Source: Amphiura filiformis
Lineage: Eukaryota > Echinodermata > Ophiuroidea > Amphilepidida > Amphiuridae
Assembly: GCF_039555335.1 (NCBI RefSeq)
Contig: NC_092639.1
Span: 33,822,353 to 33,886,352, forward strand
DNA: 64,000 nt
Direction of reading: 5' to 3'
The notes under the pieces are model-generated. The model was not told the DNA's origin. It saw only the letters and a list, made by a program, of their open reading frames with translations, and did no database searches. Positions 37,401-52,400 of the stretch are shown piece after piece; position 1 is the first letter of the stretch, and every line of letters starts with the position of its first letter. The position numbers and the translations under genes are program-made.

Positions 37401-40400
37401 CAATAGGGGGGGTATAAATTTCAAATGGAATGAACACATTTGGCAGCTCCCTTTGAATTTCATACACCCCCTGAGAAAGATTCAACTTTAATCTTCCACA
37501 GAGGGAGGGCAAGTTTCAAATAGAGTTGGTTAATGTGCTAGTTCCATTTGAAATTCATACTCCTTCTGTGGAAGATATTTCCAAAATCTTCCACAGGGGT
37601 AGTGTGGATTTTAAATGGAATAGCCCAATATTGATGATTCTTGAATATTATTTTCAATTATGCGTTATCAAAAACATTTCCAGTTGATTAAATTTTGTTT
37701 TCTTATTTTCTTATTCACAGACAATGAAAGCCCAGTGTTGTCGAACACACCGAGCGCAATATCAGCATTCACATCCAGTGGACAAAATGGAACTATTGTT
37801 ACATGGACGGAACCAACAGCGAGTGATAATTCAGGGGTCTACACGATTACTTCAAATTACAATTCTGGATACAGATTTCAAATAGGAACAACCAGAGTTG
37901 TATACACTGTATTGGATGCGAGTGGAAACACTGCTTCCTATGCCTTCAATGTTACAGTCATTGGTAAGTGTTTCTGTATTGGATGCGAGTGGAAACACTG
38001 CTTCCTATGCATTCAATGTTACAGTCATTGGTAAGTGTTTCTGTATTGGATGCGAGTGGAAACACTGCTTCCTATGCCTTCAATGTTACAGTCATTGGTA
38101 AGTGTTTCTGTATTGGATGCGAGTGGAAACACTGCTTCCTATGCATTCAATGTTACAGTCATTGGTAAGTGTCTCTCTGTCTGATAGGCAATGGGCTATT
38201 CCATTTAAAATCCACACTACCCCTGTAGAAGATTTAGCTAAAGTCTTCCACAGAGGGAGTATGAGTGTTGAATAAAAATCAAAAGACAATTGGGTAATAA
38301 CTTCAATTTGAAATACTCACTCCAGTTGTAGAAGATAGAGGTAAAGCCATAATACAGGGGGAGTATGGGTTTCAAAATGATTAACCATGACCAATTAGAT
38401 TTGAAAAACATACTCCCCCTGTGGAATATATTTCCAAAATCTTCCACAGGGGTAGTGTAAATTTCAAGTGGAATAACCCAATGCTTAAGGAAATCAATCA
38501 TGTATTAGGTGCAATAAAATTGTTGTCTTGTCCTCCCCCAACCCTAAATATTGCAAATTCAGTGTCAGGTTTTAATTTTCTTTCCATTCAAAATGTGAAT
38601 TTGTCAAATTATTTTTTTGATCTTTTTAATGGTAAATATTGAAATATGCAATATAATGATTTGGCTACTGATTTGTTGAAGCTCAAAAAAGATGGCAGTA
38701 ATTTACCAATAAAGCCCTTTTATGAAATATCATAATGATATGGATGATTTAAAAAACAGCCATATATTAGTTCTGGAACTAAGTAAAAGAATCTATATTT
38801 TCCTACAAACTTTTCATCATACATGAACAGGCAATGAGAGTGTGTCTCAATATCACTGAGTCAACAAGAGTATAACTAATATAGACTGGGGAAACACTAG
38901 TTAAATTTTTGCCAAAAAAAACCCCCTTTTTGCATGTCTAGTGAAAGGAAGTGTACGGCAGTCACAACATCATGTCTTACATGTTAGAAAAATAATTATC
39001 AAGCACGAATCACATGGTTTTATTTAGTAAACTAACTCATATTGACCATAAAAAACAGCTGGCTCTCAAAATGCTATATTCATAATTACCACGCCAAAAT
39101 TGTATAGAGCAATGTCATCATGGTTCTTTGTGCTCATTTGTCGGCAGCCTTTATTGTATTATTGGGACGTCATTGCTCTAGACAATTTTGGCAATATTCA
39201 GAATTTTGAATATCGTGTGTTGAGAGCCGGCTGTTTTTATTCATTTTTATGGTCAATAAGACTTTGTTTAAAGTGAAACCATGTGATTCATGCTTGATAA
39301 TTATTTTTCTAACATAATGTTGTGATTGCTGTACACTTCCTTTAAAATATTGTAAAAAAACACCCTTTTTTGCATGTCTTAATACTTCTTTGTTTTGCAT
39401 TTTGTGTTTTAACAAGTGATGACTCGCTTAACCATCATAAAATGTATTCACACAAATCGTCGGTCACATCACATACAGACCTATAAGTTTAATACCATTT
39501 TAAATAAAATTGTTTCACATACAGAGCTTATAACTTTAATACCATGTTACACAATGTTACTCAAAAGATTCACCAAAATTAGTACTTTCAAGTGTTTTGT
39601 TCATAAAGACTCCCTTTCAGGAAAATTAATTTAGCTTGAGGCTAAGTTAGTTTGAGGCTAATTCTAAAACCAGCATTGTATAGCTTTGTATGTGAAAAAC
39701 TTTTGTCCGATTCCGTATAGAACCCTATGTGATGTGACTGACGAAATATCATTTAATCATGGTTTGCTTATATTACAGACAATGAAGCCTCCATGTTCTC
39801 TGATACGCCCGGTGACATTACCGTCAACACTGAGTCTGGTTTAGCTACTGCCAGCGTAACATGGACAGAACCGACAGTGACTGATAACTCAGGGGTGTAC
39901 ACAGTAACATCAAATTATCAATCTGGAGAGAGTTTTGGTATAGGTATAACACAAGTGATCTATTCTGCTTGGGATGAACAAGGAAACTATGCTTCATTTT
40001 CATTTAATATTACTGTTATAGGTGAGTTTGAATTCAATATATATATTAGCTTTAAGTTTGTATATTCCTTTCTCTCTGTTAGTCACGGTTGAGTGCTTTT
40101 GTTTCTTACAAAAATCAAATTGGTATCACATTTGAATCATTTGATAGGGATTTTATGGTTAAAAATTCAATCTACCAAGATTTTCTTCCACTCATCTCAC
40201 AGATTTTCTTCATTCTCATCATTATTCCTGTGTATACTTGAAAGATTATTGCAGTCCATGTATGTTCAGAATAAGATTCATACAATCTTCATAGTTTCTA
40301 TTAGGATGGAAATTATAGCACTTCTATTCAGCCTTTTCCAATTTGTCCTAAATCTCACTTATTGTATATAATACTATGGGAGTTTGGCAGTTCAGGAAAT

Positions 40401-43400
40401 TCTGGTATAAGGTGTGCAGTGTCTGTCTCACAAAAGGGAAACCTGAGCACATTACACTACACATCTTACAAAGTACACACTTTTTCTGAAACAGTAGGGA
40501 TCATCTCCAGGTCAAAGGCATATTTATTCTACTGGAATTAAATTTCTGTTTTACATACAATGCACTTTGAATAAAGATACACTTGCAAATCTGGTGAATA
40601 TTTAATGATATCACAACCTGTTTTTTTTGTCTCAAATTAATTTCATCTTTTCAGACAATGAAAGTCCGCTGCTCCTCAACACACCAAGTTCAATCATAGC
40701 AGACATAGACTTTGGACAAAATTACGCCACTGTAACATGGACAGAACCAACAGTGACCGATAACTCTGGTTTCTACACATTAACCTCAACCCATAGCTCT
40801 GGTTCACAGTTTAGTTATGGAGTCACAACGGTGACTTACACTGCAGTTGACGAGAGTGGAAATACTGTCTCGTATTCATTTAATGTTACCGTTCAAGGTC
40901 AGTAAATCAATGTTGTAAATAAGTCTTGCAACTTTGGTATTGAAGAACTTGTAGTAAGAAGTTAGTACACTAGCAGATTCCTATTGTGGCCACCTGCACA
41001 GGTACACCGTACTATTCAGTAGCAGGAGCAGGGGAGTACCATTGTAGTACCAGTGCAGTATCACTACTAATGGGTCCTGTGCAGTAACAACATTGGTTCT
41101 GTTAGGTACTTTGTCTGTAGCATTGGCAATGGTGTATACCTGTGCAGGCGGCTGCAATAGGGATCTTGTAGTATAGTATTAGGAGCATGCAGTCACTCTT
41201 GAGCATGGTGCTTGGAATGTAAGGCTGCTGCTTATGATGATGATTCGGATAAGGATGATATGACAATTTTGCTACTGATGATTGATGATGGTTGTGTTGA
41301 TGATTGATGATGAGGATGACAAAGACGATGGTAGCATTTGAAAGCATAATATTGGCAGCCTTGAAACTCATTTCACAATGTCTTACATTGTGACTCTTCT
41401 TTTATTCTTCCCCAATATACAGATGTTGACCCACCTGTATTCACCAATCTCGTTGGTGACGTCACACAGAGTACAGATTCTGGTCTTGCTACAGCTAATG
41501 TAACATGGACAGAACCAACAGTGACTGATAAATCAGGAATTTACACAGTAACATCGAGTTACACCCCTGGATCAACTTTTAGTTTAGGAATTACAACTGT
41601 AACATACAGTGCAGTGGATTGGAGAGGCAACACAGCAGAATATTCATTTGATATTGATGTAGTAGGTCAGTATTAACTCTCTCCATGCGGGTGTTGACTG
41701 CAGATGACAAAATTCAAATGAACAAAAAAAAAAGGAAGGTTTTATTTCAAACTCTAATGGTGACCCGCAGGTCAAATTGCTAGAATTGAACATTAAACAC
41801 AACTAAACAAACACAATGCAATTTGCAGGCAGCAGCTTAATCAGCGCCAATATTGCAACATTGAAACAAACAACTATACAAACATCCAATCCAACCCAAC
41901 CCCATCCCCCAGTAGGCAATGAGGATAAAGTGCCTTGCCCAAGGACACAGCACGTTGGCACGAGCGGGGCTCGAACTCACAACCTATGAATTATGAGTCG
42001 GGTGCCTTATCCACTTGGCCACTCGTGCTCCCCAAATAATTTTTACAAATTCAAAAATCTCAGAATTGTACATTTTCATGACCATATTTGGAATCAGTAT
42101 GAAAAATACATCAAAATGAGTACAAACAAGCCTAGTATTGGTTCAGAGGCTCTTAAGATAGCTCTTGATATTTTGAGAAAATATCAAAACCTTGGCTTTT
42201 TATGTTGAAGCCTATACAGAGCATAAAGATGAATAGTATTATTTTCTTCGGGACATAGGGATATTATGGTGTGTAATGTGGTCCAAAATAGTAACAAATT
42301 GTCTGTGAATGATAGGTTTACATGTAATTTAATGCATTAGCAATTTTCTGTTGCATTTGTATTGTTTTATCTTCCAAGACCAATCTTGATATTAGTGATG
42401 TAATTGGTTAATTATTCCACACACAGGTTAATTATTCCACATACACTAAAACTGAACTACCCGATTCCTATTGCTGGCACCCCCATAAGTACACTGCTGC
42501 CCAGCTACTTTGTGGCTTTTCACCAGTGCAGTACCAGTCCAGTACCAGTGTGGGTACTGTACATATGATTCTGATGTGTGTACTCTAAGAGTGCCTACAC
42601 AGGTACTCTGTAGTACCAATGAAGTATCTATGTGGTAGTGTACCTCTGGTGAGGCAGCAATACAAATCTGGTAGTGTACCTTTGATACTGAATGTAGTTC
42701 CATGCCTCAATAAACAAGTGATAATTCATTTTATTGTTTGTGTATAAATTTCCAAACCTTTAAATTTTATCCTGAAGTCCACCAAATACCATTTCAAAGG
42801 TTTTAAAGTTTCAAAAGTTTACAAATCAAGCTTGGAGTGATTACTACTTTCTAATCGATATGATTTCTCCCCAAATCTGACATTACAGACGATGAACCAC
42901 CAACCTTCCTCACCACTGTCAGCGACCTGTTTGAATATGCCGACTTGGGCCTAGACCACACCAGAATAACGTGGACAGTACCAACTGCCATCGATAACTC
43001 GGGCGTGTATACAATAACAACAACTCAACGATCAGGAAGTGATTTCCAAATAGGCGACACCAATGTTACTTACACTGCGGTAGACAGCTCTGGCAACACT
43101 GCTTCTTTCTCTTTCATAGTCACTATAAATGGTAAGATCAGTGTCTTCATTTGCTTGAACAAAAATATTTGAATAATTCAAGACTGTAGATCAAAGTTTA
43201 TTATTGGTGATTTTTTTGATAGGCAAATCCAATGTTTTTTACTCACTTTCTGAGTTTTTGATGACAGGTTATATCATCTTGATCACAGATATCCAGGCTC
43301 ACTGCACTACCAAAGTTGATTATTTTGAACAAAAACATGCAGGAGTAAAGTGATACCAATATACCACTTCAAATCAATTATTGATTTTCTATAATCAATG

Positions 43401-46400
43401 TTCAATATCTTGCACTTTACTTTTTTTTTCCATTACAACCATGGTTCAAATTGAAACAAATTTTTTTTCTTCAAAATGATGGCAATACCGTAAAAACTCG
43501 ATAGTTAGCATATGTGCTTACTATTGAGTGCTTTTGAAAACTTGAAATTGTACCAAAATCCAGAACTTTACCAACTGAGCTAATGGGGTTGAGACATAAA
43601 TTTGCAGGTTTACTTGTTTGTATAGCTAGGTGTATTGATGATTTGCTCAAAACCCTTTACACTTTTGTGGATGGGGAATTTCATGTTTGCATGTTTTATA
43701 GTGCTCGATAGTGAGCACATATGCTAACTATCAAGTTTTTACGGTATAAGTTTTAAAAAGTATTGTGAGTAGGGACCATATCGAGAGGAACAAACTTTGA
43801 TGAATCATTTATGTTAATTGACCTCATTTGACTGTGACCGTATTACTTGTGAAGTACACGTAGACAAACAAGAAATTTGGGCAATCTTTGTAACCCAAGA
43901 AGAGTAAATTTGACTTAAAATTTGGCATGGGGTGTGGAGAAATTTGGCATTTGGTGCGGAATTTTTGCAGTTGGAGGGAAATGTTGCCTTTCCAAAGAAA
44001 GAAAGACATTTTGTGACCAATTGTGGGAAATGATGCTATCTTTGTGGGAAATTTTGACATAACTGGGAAGTAAACTTTCTTTCCAGGCTTACTGGAGATT
44101 CTCATGAACAATTTACACTGTCTATTGTTTTAATATGCTAACAAAGCAACTTTGTTTTCAAATCTGATTATCCACAGAGACGTTACCAACACTAGCACCA
44201 CCAACCCCAACAGCTCGTACAGTAGGCTGTCCACCGGGTCAGCTGGCATGCCCAGAGGGAACATGTATACCAGAGGATTATTTCTGTGACAATAGACCTG
44301 GTGATTGCTTGGATTATTATGATGAGTCTGTGGAAGCTGGATGTGGTATGTAATTTTTAGTATTTTACTTAAAGGGTCATTTCGTGATCCACAGCCCCGT
44401 ATCCCCACTTTTTTCAAACAAAGTTAAGATTTTTATACCACAAGAAAGCTCTGGCTACATAATGTGTATGTCTAAAAAGTTTCTTGCAGATTAATTCACT
44501 TTGCAAAATATCATATATATAATGTTATAACTCAAGATGATAAACTGTAGAACAATTTTTAACAGTCATTGCAACTCGGTGCTCAGCTGGTTTTTTGTGA
44601 TATAGTTTTCCCAATTTGTACTTCGATAAAATGTATCATTAATAATAAAATAAGTAAAATCATAAACAGCAAACTATTTTTCAATGTGTTTCTCTTTTTA
44701 TCCATAATATTTTTTGCTTAATTTTGTTCTACAGCTCCTTGTGCAGCGTCTGAATACCGATGTCCTGAAGGCTTGTGTATAACAAAGGATAACATATGTG
44801 ATGACTATCCTAATGACTGCTTGGACAACTATGATGAATCTGATGTACTCTGCCTAGGTGAGTAACAGCTATAGTCTATATATCTACCTCGAGTCACCGG
44901 CACTTGCTTTGAAGTTCAACGTGTGCTGCATTGGCTTAGTGTGCTTTCTTGCGTGTACATATTCAGCTTGTTGATCGTACACGTAAAAGTATGTCCACAC
45001 ACCAAGTAACGCTAAGCTAATGCAGACCATATTGAACTTCAAAGCTAGTGCTGGTGATTCGAGGTAGATATATAGGATATAGACTATACACTATAGGGTA
45101 TAATGTGATATGCACATGTCATACCTAGTAATGCACTGATACACCCTAGATCTGAATCTAATGATCATGTTGCTTGCTAAATCAGTGGATCGTTTCGAAA
45201 AGAATACAACAGATGTTCAAAACTAGATTGATCTTGATGCATATCTTAACCTTATTTCATTGTTTCATGCATCATTTTGTTGACCTCAACTTTTTCATTT
45301 TATACTGTATGATTTTTACGCAAATAAATTCAATTGGAAGATAAAAACTTCTCTCTTTTCAGACATGTTTAGACTGTTATACTACCAACTCCAATAATAT
45401 TCATGTTACCAACATACTTATATCTGTGTCTACAATGTATAGTCATGTCAATAAAGCAATTGTGACATAACAAATTGTTGTCCTTCTAAAATGCAGGTAC
45501 TTGCCGCACACGTGGAACTCCCGAGAACGGAATAGAGATGGGGACATTCAAGTACAATTACAAGAGTGGTGAGAATGCCACATTTGGTTGTAATTTTGGT
45601 TACACCATGGTTGGTTCAGCTACAGTGACTTGTGTAAATGGAGTCTGGAGTGATGACTTACCTTTCTGTTATGGTAAGTACAAGGGTGTGTTCCACAGGA
45701 GGGTGTGCAAAGGGAGCACCAGCTGCCACAGGGTCTACGCCTCTGTAAAAATTTTGAAAACCTCAAAACCATGTAATAATGATTAAATTTTTGATCCAAA
45801 CACTGATCATGGATGAAAGATGGAGTAACCATATGAAAATTCCGAGAGGTAGGAGTAACTTTCTTGTGTTTGGATCAAAAGTTAAAAACATCAATAATTC
45901 AATATACCAATACAGATGAACTTAAGTAAAACTTGTAAACAGCTTCAGGCCACACACTTAGGTTTTTGTGTTTCTCCACAGAGAGTTGCACTGACTTGAC
46001 ATCACCTAGGAATGGAGCAATCGATATGTCAGATACTGGTCATGGTGGATTGACTACCTTCGCATGTAATACTGGGTATCAAGAAAGCAGCATATATCCT
46101 CTAGAGTGTGTTGACGGCTCCTACAATGGCAGCGTCACCACATGCTCAGGTTTGTATAATAGAAAAGTTCATGCAATAGATACAAATACTGTACTGCCTT
46201 GTGTGTTTTTGTATGAACATTATTATTTTATATAATGAGATAATTGCTAATTAGCGTAATTGCTAATTAGGGGACACAAATTAGTGTGACTATGTATGGT
46301 ATTGAAAACTTGTGATCATAAAAAAATAAAAAAATAACACAAGGTAGCAATGATGTATTTCATTTTTTCTTCTTTTTTTTTGCAAAAAAAAAGTTAAAAA

Positions 46401-49400
46401 AAAGAAACAAGAAAGTTCCAAATCCTTTATCACACGCAATTTTAATATTTATTGAGTGGGGGTACTAACATAGTGACCTTTCATATACTTAAAAATGCCC
46501 ATTGTTATGGAGATTTTGAAAATCATTAATTAAGAAGCAAACCATTATGTTAATCTTTCCACTGTTTCACCTCTTCTCCTCTTTTGATGTTTACAGAGAT
46601 TAATGAATGCGATGTCAGCCCATGTCAGAATGGGGCGACGTGTATTGATGGCATCGCCTCATTCACATGCACCTGTGCTCAAGGATGGAATGGAACTCTA
46701 TGTGATGAAGGTATGTAAACATACAGCCACCCCCACCCCACCCCACACACACATTCGTCATATACACACCCACCCCCACACAGAGATTAATGAATGCGAT
46801 GTCAGCCCATGGAACTCACTGTGGTGAATGTATGTAAACACTCAGCCACCCCACCCCACCCCACATCCATCATATACACACCCCCACAGAGATTAATGAA
46901 TGTGATGGCACTCTATGTCAGGAATGCGATAACATGTATTTATGAGATCAGTACATTCCATGCACCTGTGCTCAAGGATGAAACGGAACTCTTTGTAATG
47001 TGCAGTGTTGCCAAAACTTTTCAGCTTCAAGGCGCGGCGCATTGACTCGCCAGGCCGCGGTAAAGGATTCTCAAGTAGCCCAATTTTCTAAGCTTCAAAA
47101 AAGCGCCCAATATTGGATATTTGGGCGGATTACCCGAATTTAGAACGCAAAACACCCAATTAGGCGGAAAAACACTTGACTTTGAAACTTCCGGTACTTA
47201 CTGGGAAGTTACTGACCGATCAATAAATGGTCACAAAACCCATTGTAATTTCAATTTGGAGCTTCAAAGACTCAAAACCTTTATAAATCGGCTAAATTGA
47301 AAGGAAAATACATCAAATTAGTGCCGCGGCCTGAGACTGTCAACAGTAGCCCAATTTTAGACAAGTAGCGGCATGCTTTTTTGAGTAGCGGCAAGTGATC
47401 GCCAAGTAGCCCAATTGTGCGCCTAAGGCGCGGCGTTGGCATCACTGGTAATGTGTAATGATGGTATGTATATGTACAGACAGACAGACAGACAGTCTTG
47501 CATACATGCACACCCCCACATATGGTACACACCAGTGGTATGTAACTCAGTAGACTGATTTGTTCCTCCAATTATTTTTGGAGAGGTTGATTTTGTGATG
47601 AAAAAAACTTGCTTTGGCACATTTAATGCATAAAATACTGTTAAAAACTTTTTATCATAATAAATATTGATTTGAGATGATACAATACTTAAAAATTAAA
47701 CTTTAAATCTTTTTCATTTCAGATATCAATGAGTGTTTGAGTTCCGACCTCAATGAATGCCATGCCAACTCTGTCTGCAGTAATCTGCAGGGCTCTTACA
47801 ATTGCACCTGTTTGGTTGGTTTCCGAGGAGATGGATTAAGTTGCCTAGGTAATGCACTGACAATGTATAAAGCTAATTGATATATTTTATGCTAAACTTC
47901 ACTAGCTTTTGTACTCCCTATGATTCATTGGGTAAATAAACCATGAGGTTGGCCTGTCCTTTGGAGGGGATGTTAAGTTGTCTGTCCTACATACAGATAT
48001 TCATACCTGTCGTCTGACGATTGCCTTTTAGGCATGAAACTCAGAGTAACGACTACCTATTCTGGAAGGTCTGTTCTTTGAATTTTTATACGCTCTCCCT
48101 TTTGGGATTGAGCACTTCATTCAAAAGATAGTCTAACTATGAGTAAAATGTTGATATTCATACCTCTATATCTTATGCCCCTGTCATACTGTTATGCCGC
48201 TTGCCGCTACGGAAAGCGGCATGGCATATGAGCCAATGACAAGCCTTGATTGTGTTCATTTGTCTGCAGTGCACATGCTTCATGCCACTCAACGGCAAGC
48301 AGCATGGCAGAATGAAACCAGCATATATTTAATCAGTTTTTGAAAAACCTTAATGTCTTTCCCAATCCATTTGGGTTGCAATCAAGAGGGACCTTAGGGA
48401 AAATAATGTTTTGTCACTAAAATATTTTTCATTTTATGTTACAGAGAACTTCTTCTTCTCCTGGGGTTTAAGTGCTGGTGATTCAAGCCTACGGGTCTCC
48501 TTTGATAACAGCGACACACAATTCACAGAGCTTATATCAGAAACCATTAGACCACCGAGAGGATATCCATTCTTTGGAGAATATTTCTACAGTATATATG
48601 TAAGTGGGATACAAGTGTCTAAGAGTGTCTAATTAACTGCCATTATTATGTCAGTCCATCATTTGCATAGTCAAGTTTACTCCTAATGGGCAAATTAAAA
48701 ATAATTAAATTTAACAGATGTTGAATTGCAGTTATAATTAAGGAAAGATTTATAAATAAAGGCCATAGTAACAAATATTATAATGCCTTGAACCTCCAAT
48801 TTAAAACAGGAAATTTTCCTCAAAATGATTGAAGGGTAAACCTAGCCCCGATTTGTAGCTAAAGCACTTGTTGTACTTCCATGTCCCATTGGCCCCTGAA
48901 CATGTTTAAAGCAAAACCTCCTATGCAACCTCGTGGTAGATTTTTTAAACATGTTCAAGGACCACATAGGAGGTTTTCCTACCCAATGACGATGAGGATT
49001 TTTTTGGAAGAAGGTGATGTAAATGACCATTTGTTTGTTTATTACTTTAATATATAAATGGCTGACTGCATGCCATTGGAAGTTGCTTACCCTTGTTTTA
49101 GGTCATGTTTATATTATATTCTATTAACTACAACCTTCTAATTTATGCAGTTCACTGAAAATGGTCTGTTCCTATTCATCCGTGAGAATGACGATAAGTA
49201 CGGTTTCCCTTACCCATATGAAGCTGGGTTTGCTGCTGACTCTGGGGACAGGATTGTGGCACCATTCTGGGCTGACATTGACTTGTCTACCGATGTAGGA
49301 AATGTCTATTTCCAGGTAAGTAACCTTATACCTTTATTGAGCCAATCAGCAACATGGTAAGAATGGTGGTAAGGCTGAAGAGGTTTAACCCTATGAGTAC

Positions 49401-52400
49401 TACCTGCTGAGACATATTTGGTAACATGTTGCCAAAATTGACCAAATTCTTGACTCATTCAATAAGAATCCAGCGCGAAAATTGCAGCTGAGTGGTGGAC
49501 TCCAAAACTGAGTGGTAGTCTGTGCTGCCTGCCACCGCCCACTGTAGCTACAACACTGATGATTAACTTTTCTGGACCTGATGGCCAGATTGCAAATTTC
49601 AGACAATCTGACTGGCCAGTCTTGCTCTAAATAGTGCTGCATATGACAAAGAATTGGTCTTCATGGTACTTAAACACATTGTAGTTGGGCAGGAAAATCC
49701 TCCTATGTGCTTCTGGCCCCTGAACATGTTTGAAACAAAACTGCCAACAGGTTACATAGGTGGTTTTGCTTTAAACATGTTCAGGGGTCAATGACACATA
49801 GGAGGGTTTTCCTGCCCAATGACGACATAGAAAACAAAAGGGTATAAGCTGTTAAATGCATGTTTCCTATGGAAGGTGACTGGGGCGGATACCAGAAAGA
49901 TCTGTATAAAAGATGTCTGTATTTTTTGTTGATAGGTGTATGATGCAGCTACTGCTACTTCGAGTCAGCTGGCTGTCTTAGCAGATGCTTCTGATAGAGT
50001 CAGACAGACAGACACTAGCCTGGATCTTCTCGGTATTACGTTTGAAGCTGATTGGATGCTGCTAGTCACATGGGAGAAAGTTCCAGCATTCCGGGCTCAG
50101 TTTACAGGCAGTAAGGTAAGTATTTAGGAGGAATGCTATACTGCTACTGCATTTTCTTCAGTGCAGTTAGTGGGGTCGAGGTGCAGCTTCAAATCATGAT
50201 GTTTTGCTCAAATCACTGGTGTACTGGTGCTGAATAGTTATGTGTGCAAAAGGCCTATCTGAAGCCTTGACATCAGTGACAGCACTATTTAAAAAAAATT
50301 GCATTTTTTCTATTCGATGCGGTCAAGTTAGCGTAATTGTTGAAGTGTTGCACCCTATTTAGCTATCCAAGTTATCCAAATCCATATGCCCCTTAATCTC
50401 TCACACGGTGTATGAATTTCAGATCGAGTTGCCCATTCTGGTAACCCCATTTGAAATAAACAATCCCTCTGATAGATTGAGGTCATGGCTTCCATAGGGT
50501 GTTGTGTGTCTGTGGGTGTTTGTCAATGTAATGATCTCTTGTTTGAATCTGCATGTGTTGTTTTATTAAACAAAAATAAAAACAGATTAAAATTGAGCTA
50601 GCTTAACATTTCCTATGCACAGCCCATAACTAAGCATTTCCCTTAATTGCACATCCACAGATGCTGCCATGGCATGAGAATGGTATTAAATTATTCACAA
50701 TGCAAGTTTTGGGTAACTTTCAAAACTGTGTATGAGAAATAATCTTTTGAAATGTTTATGAAGTAATTGCAATATGTTTTCCCATACCCGCATACCCAAG
50801 ACAGCAGCCATTATCCTGTGAGCAATATTAAGACTCATTCTGTAAGTGTGATTTGTGCATAGGATGTGTTAAAATTATCAGTGACTGCTGATTACTTTTA
50901 ATGCAAGAAACTTGATCCAAAGCTTATTATAGTTGTAATCAACTTCATCATTTCAGCCTAACACATTCCAAGCTGCAATACTAACAGATGGAGTCTACAG
51001 CTTTGCTATCTTCAACTACAGAGAAGAGGAAATGCTGTGGGATACCAACCTTCTACAGAGCAAAGATGTTCTCATTGGCTACAACAGTGGAGCCGAGATG
51101 TACAGAAATGTACAGCAGGAAAACCCACCATTTGAATCAGTAAATTCCAGGTATCGCCCGGACCAGGTGGTCGGAAACACCGGACAGAATGGCAGATGGG
51201 TTTTGCGCTTGGAAACAAATGACCAGAATACAAAGAATTATAAAAACCGCTGTTTGCAATGGTACAACAAGTACGTATATAGAGTCAAATGACATTTCAA
51301 TTGCTGAGTATGTATCTGGTATAGTTTGTTCCGCTTATAATTGGCGAAAAATTGAGACTTGTAACATATTGTATAGATATAGAATTGTGTGCATGCACAT
51401 GACTCGCAGTTAGGTGCAGTATCACCCTTGTTGCGTGGAGCGTAAAGCAGCATTATGCTCGTAATGCGTGATTGGTGTAAGCTGATGTGAATTTAAGTTA
51501 CTGGGCATTATTGATGCATTCCGTAACAAAATATGAATAATTTTTGCCAATTATAACCAGAAGCAAACTATAGGAGGAAGCAACATTCACTTCAGTTGCA
51601 CATGTCTTCAGTGCTCTCTCTATGCAGAAGGAAAGTGCATGGAAAAATGTTCCAAGTCACTCAATTTCCTAACATTTCTGACCAAAGTCAGGAACAATGT
51701 AGCGTAATTTCATTGCTATTGTATCTTTGTCTTAAAGAAAAGAAAGGACTGTTGATTATCATTATATTTATTTTGCTACATTTGATGAGCACCATAAACA
51801 TTACATAAAATTTTAATAGAAAGTGTTTCCAATAAAATTTTTCCAATTTTAAAAGTTTTTCCATCGCTAATTGTGAGAAAACATTTACTTACTCTGTCCA
51901 TCGTGTTTGCACGTGCGCGAACATCACCATCATCACTCGCTCTTTGCGTAAATACCTCGCAAGGATACGTGCATATATCCTACTTGTGAGCATCCATCGG
52001 TTCTAGCATGGCTCGTTTACGACAGGAAAGCCAGGAATAAATAATGTTTATGCCCGCCTATCGATCGAGCCTGCATGCTGTTATGTAGCGCGTATGTATG
52101 AACACCCGACCATGCCCTTAATTCTATTAATAAACCCCTAATTTTCGATTATGTCACATATAGCCAACCGGATCCATCAACATGGAGCTCTTCTCTTGGA
52201 ACCTGCCCATGCAGCTTTGAACAGGCTAGAACAGACAGTAGCTATGGCGTAGGTGAAAGTATTGTAAACCAGGCTGATATGATATTAGCACTTAATGCTA
52301 CACAATATGGCTTGGATGAATCTGTACTACAAAGACTTGCTAATCTGTATGGTAAGTCGACTTTTTGTGTTTTTTATGGTTTTTATATATATGAATGACC

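Noticed and set aside
37660-38168. Overlapping open frames reading [19 protein letters not shown] repeatedly, as if several short HYR proteins
   Set aside because: They are the 67-base tandem copies of the exon 25 end, each followed by a splice donor; no full module is present.
41958-42028. Functional tRNA gene on the minus strand
   Set aside because: The cloverleaf is good, but it is fused to a SINE body with GTGTCCTTGGGCAAGGCAC, so it is a SINE head.
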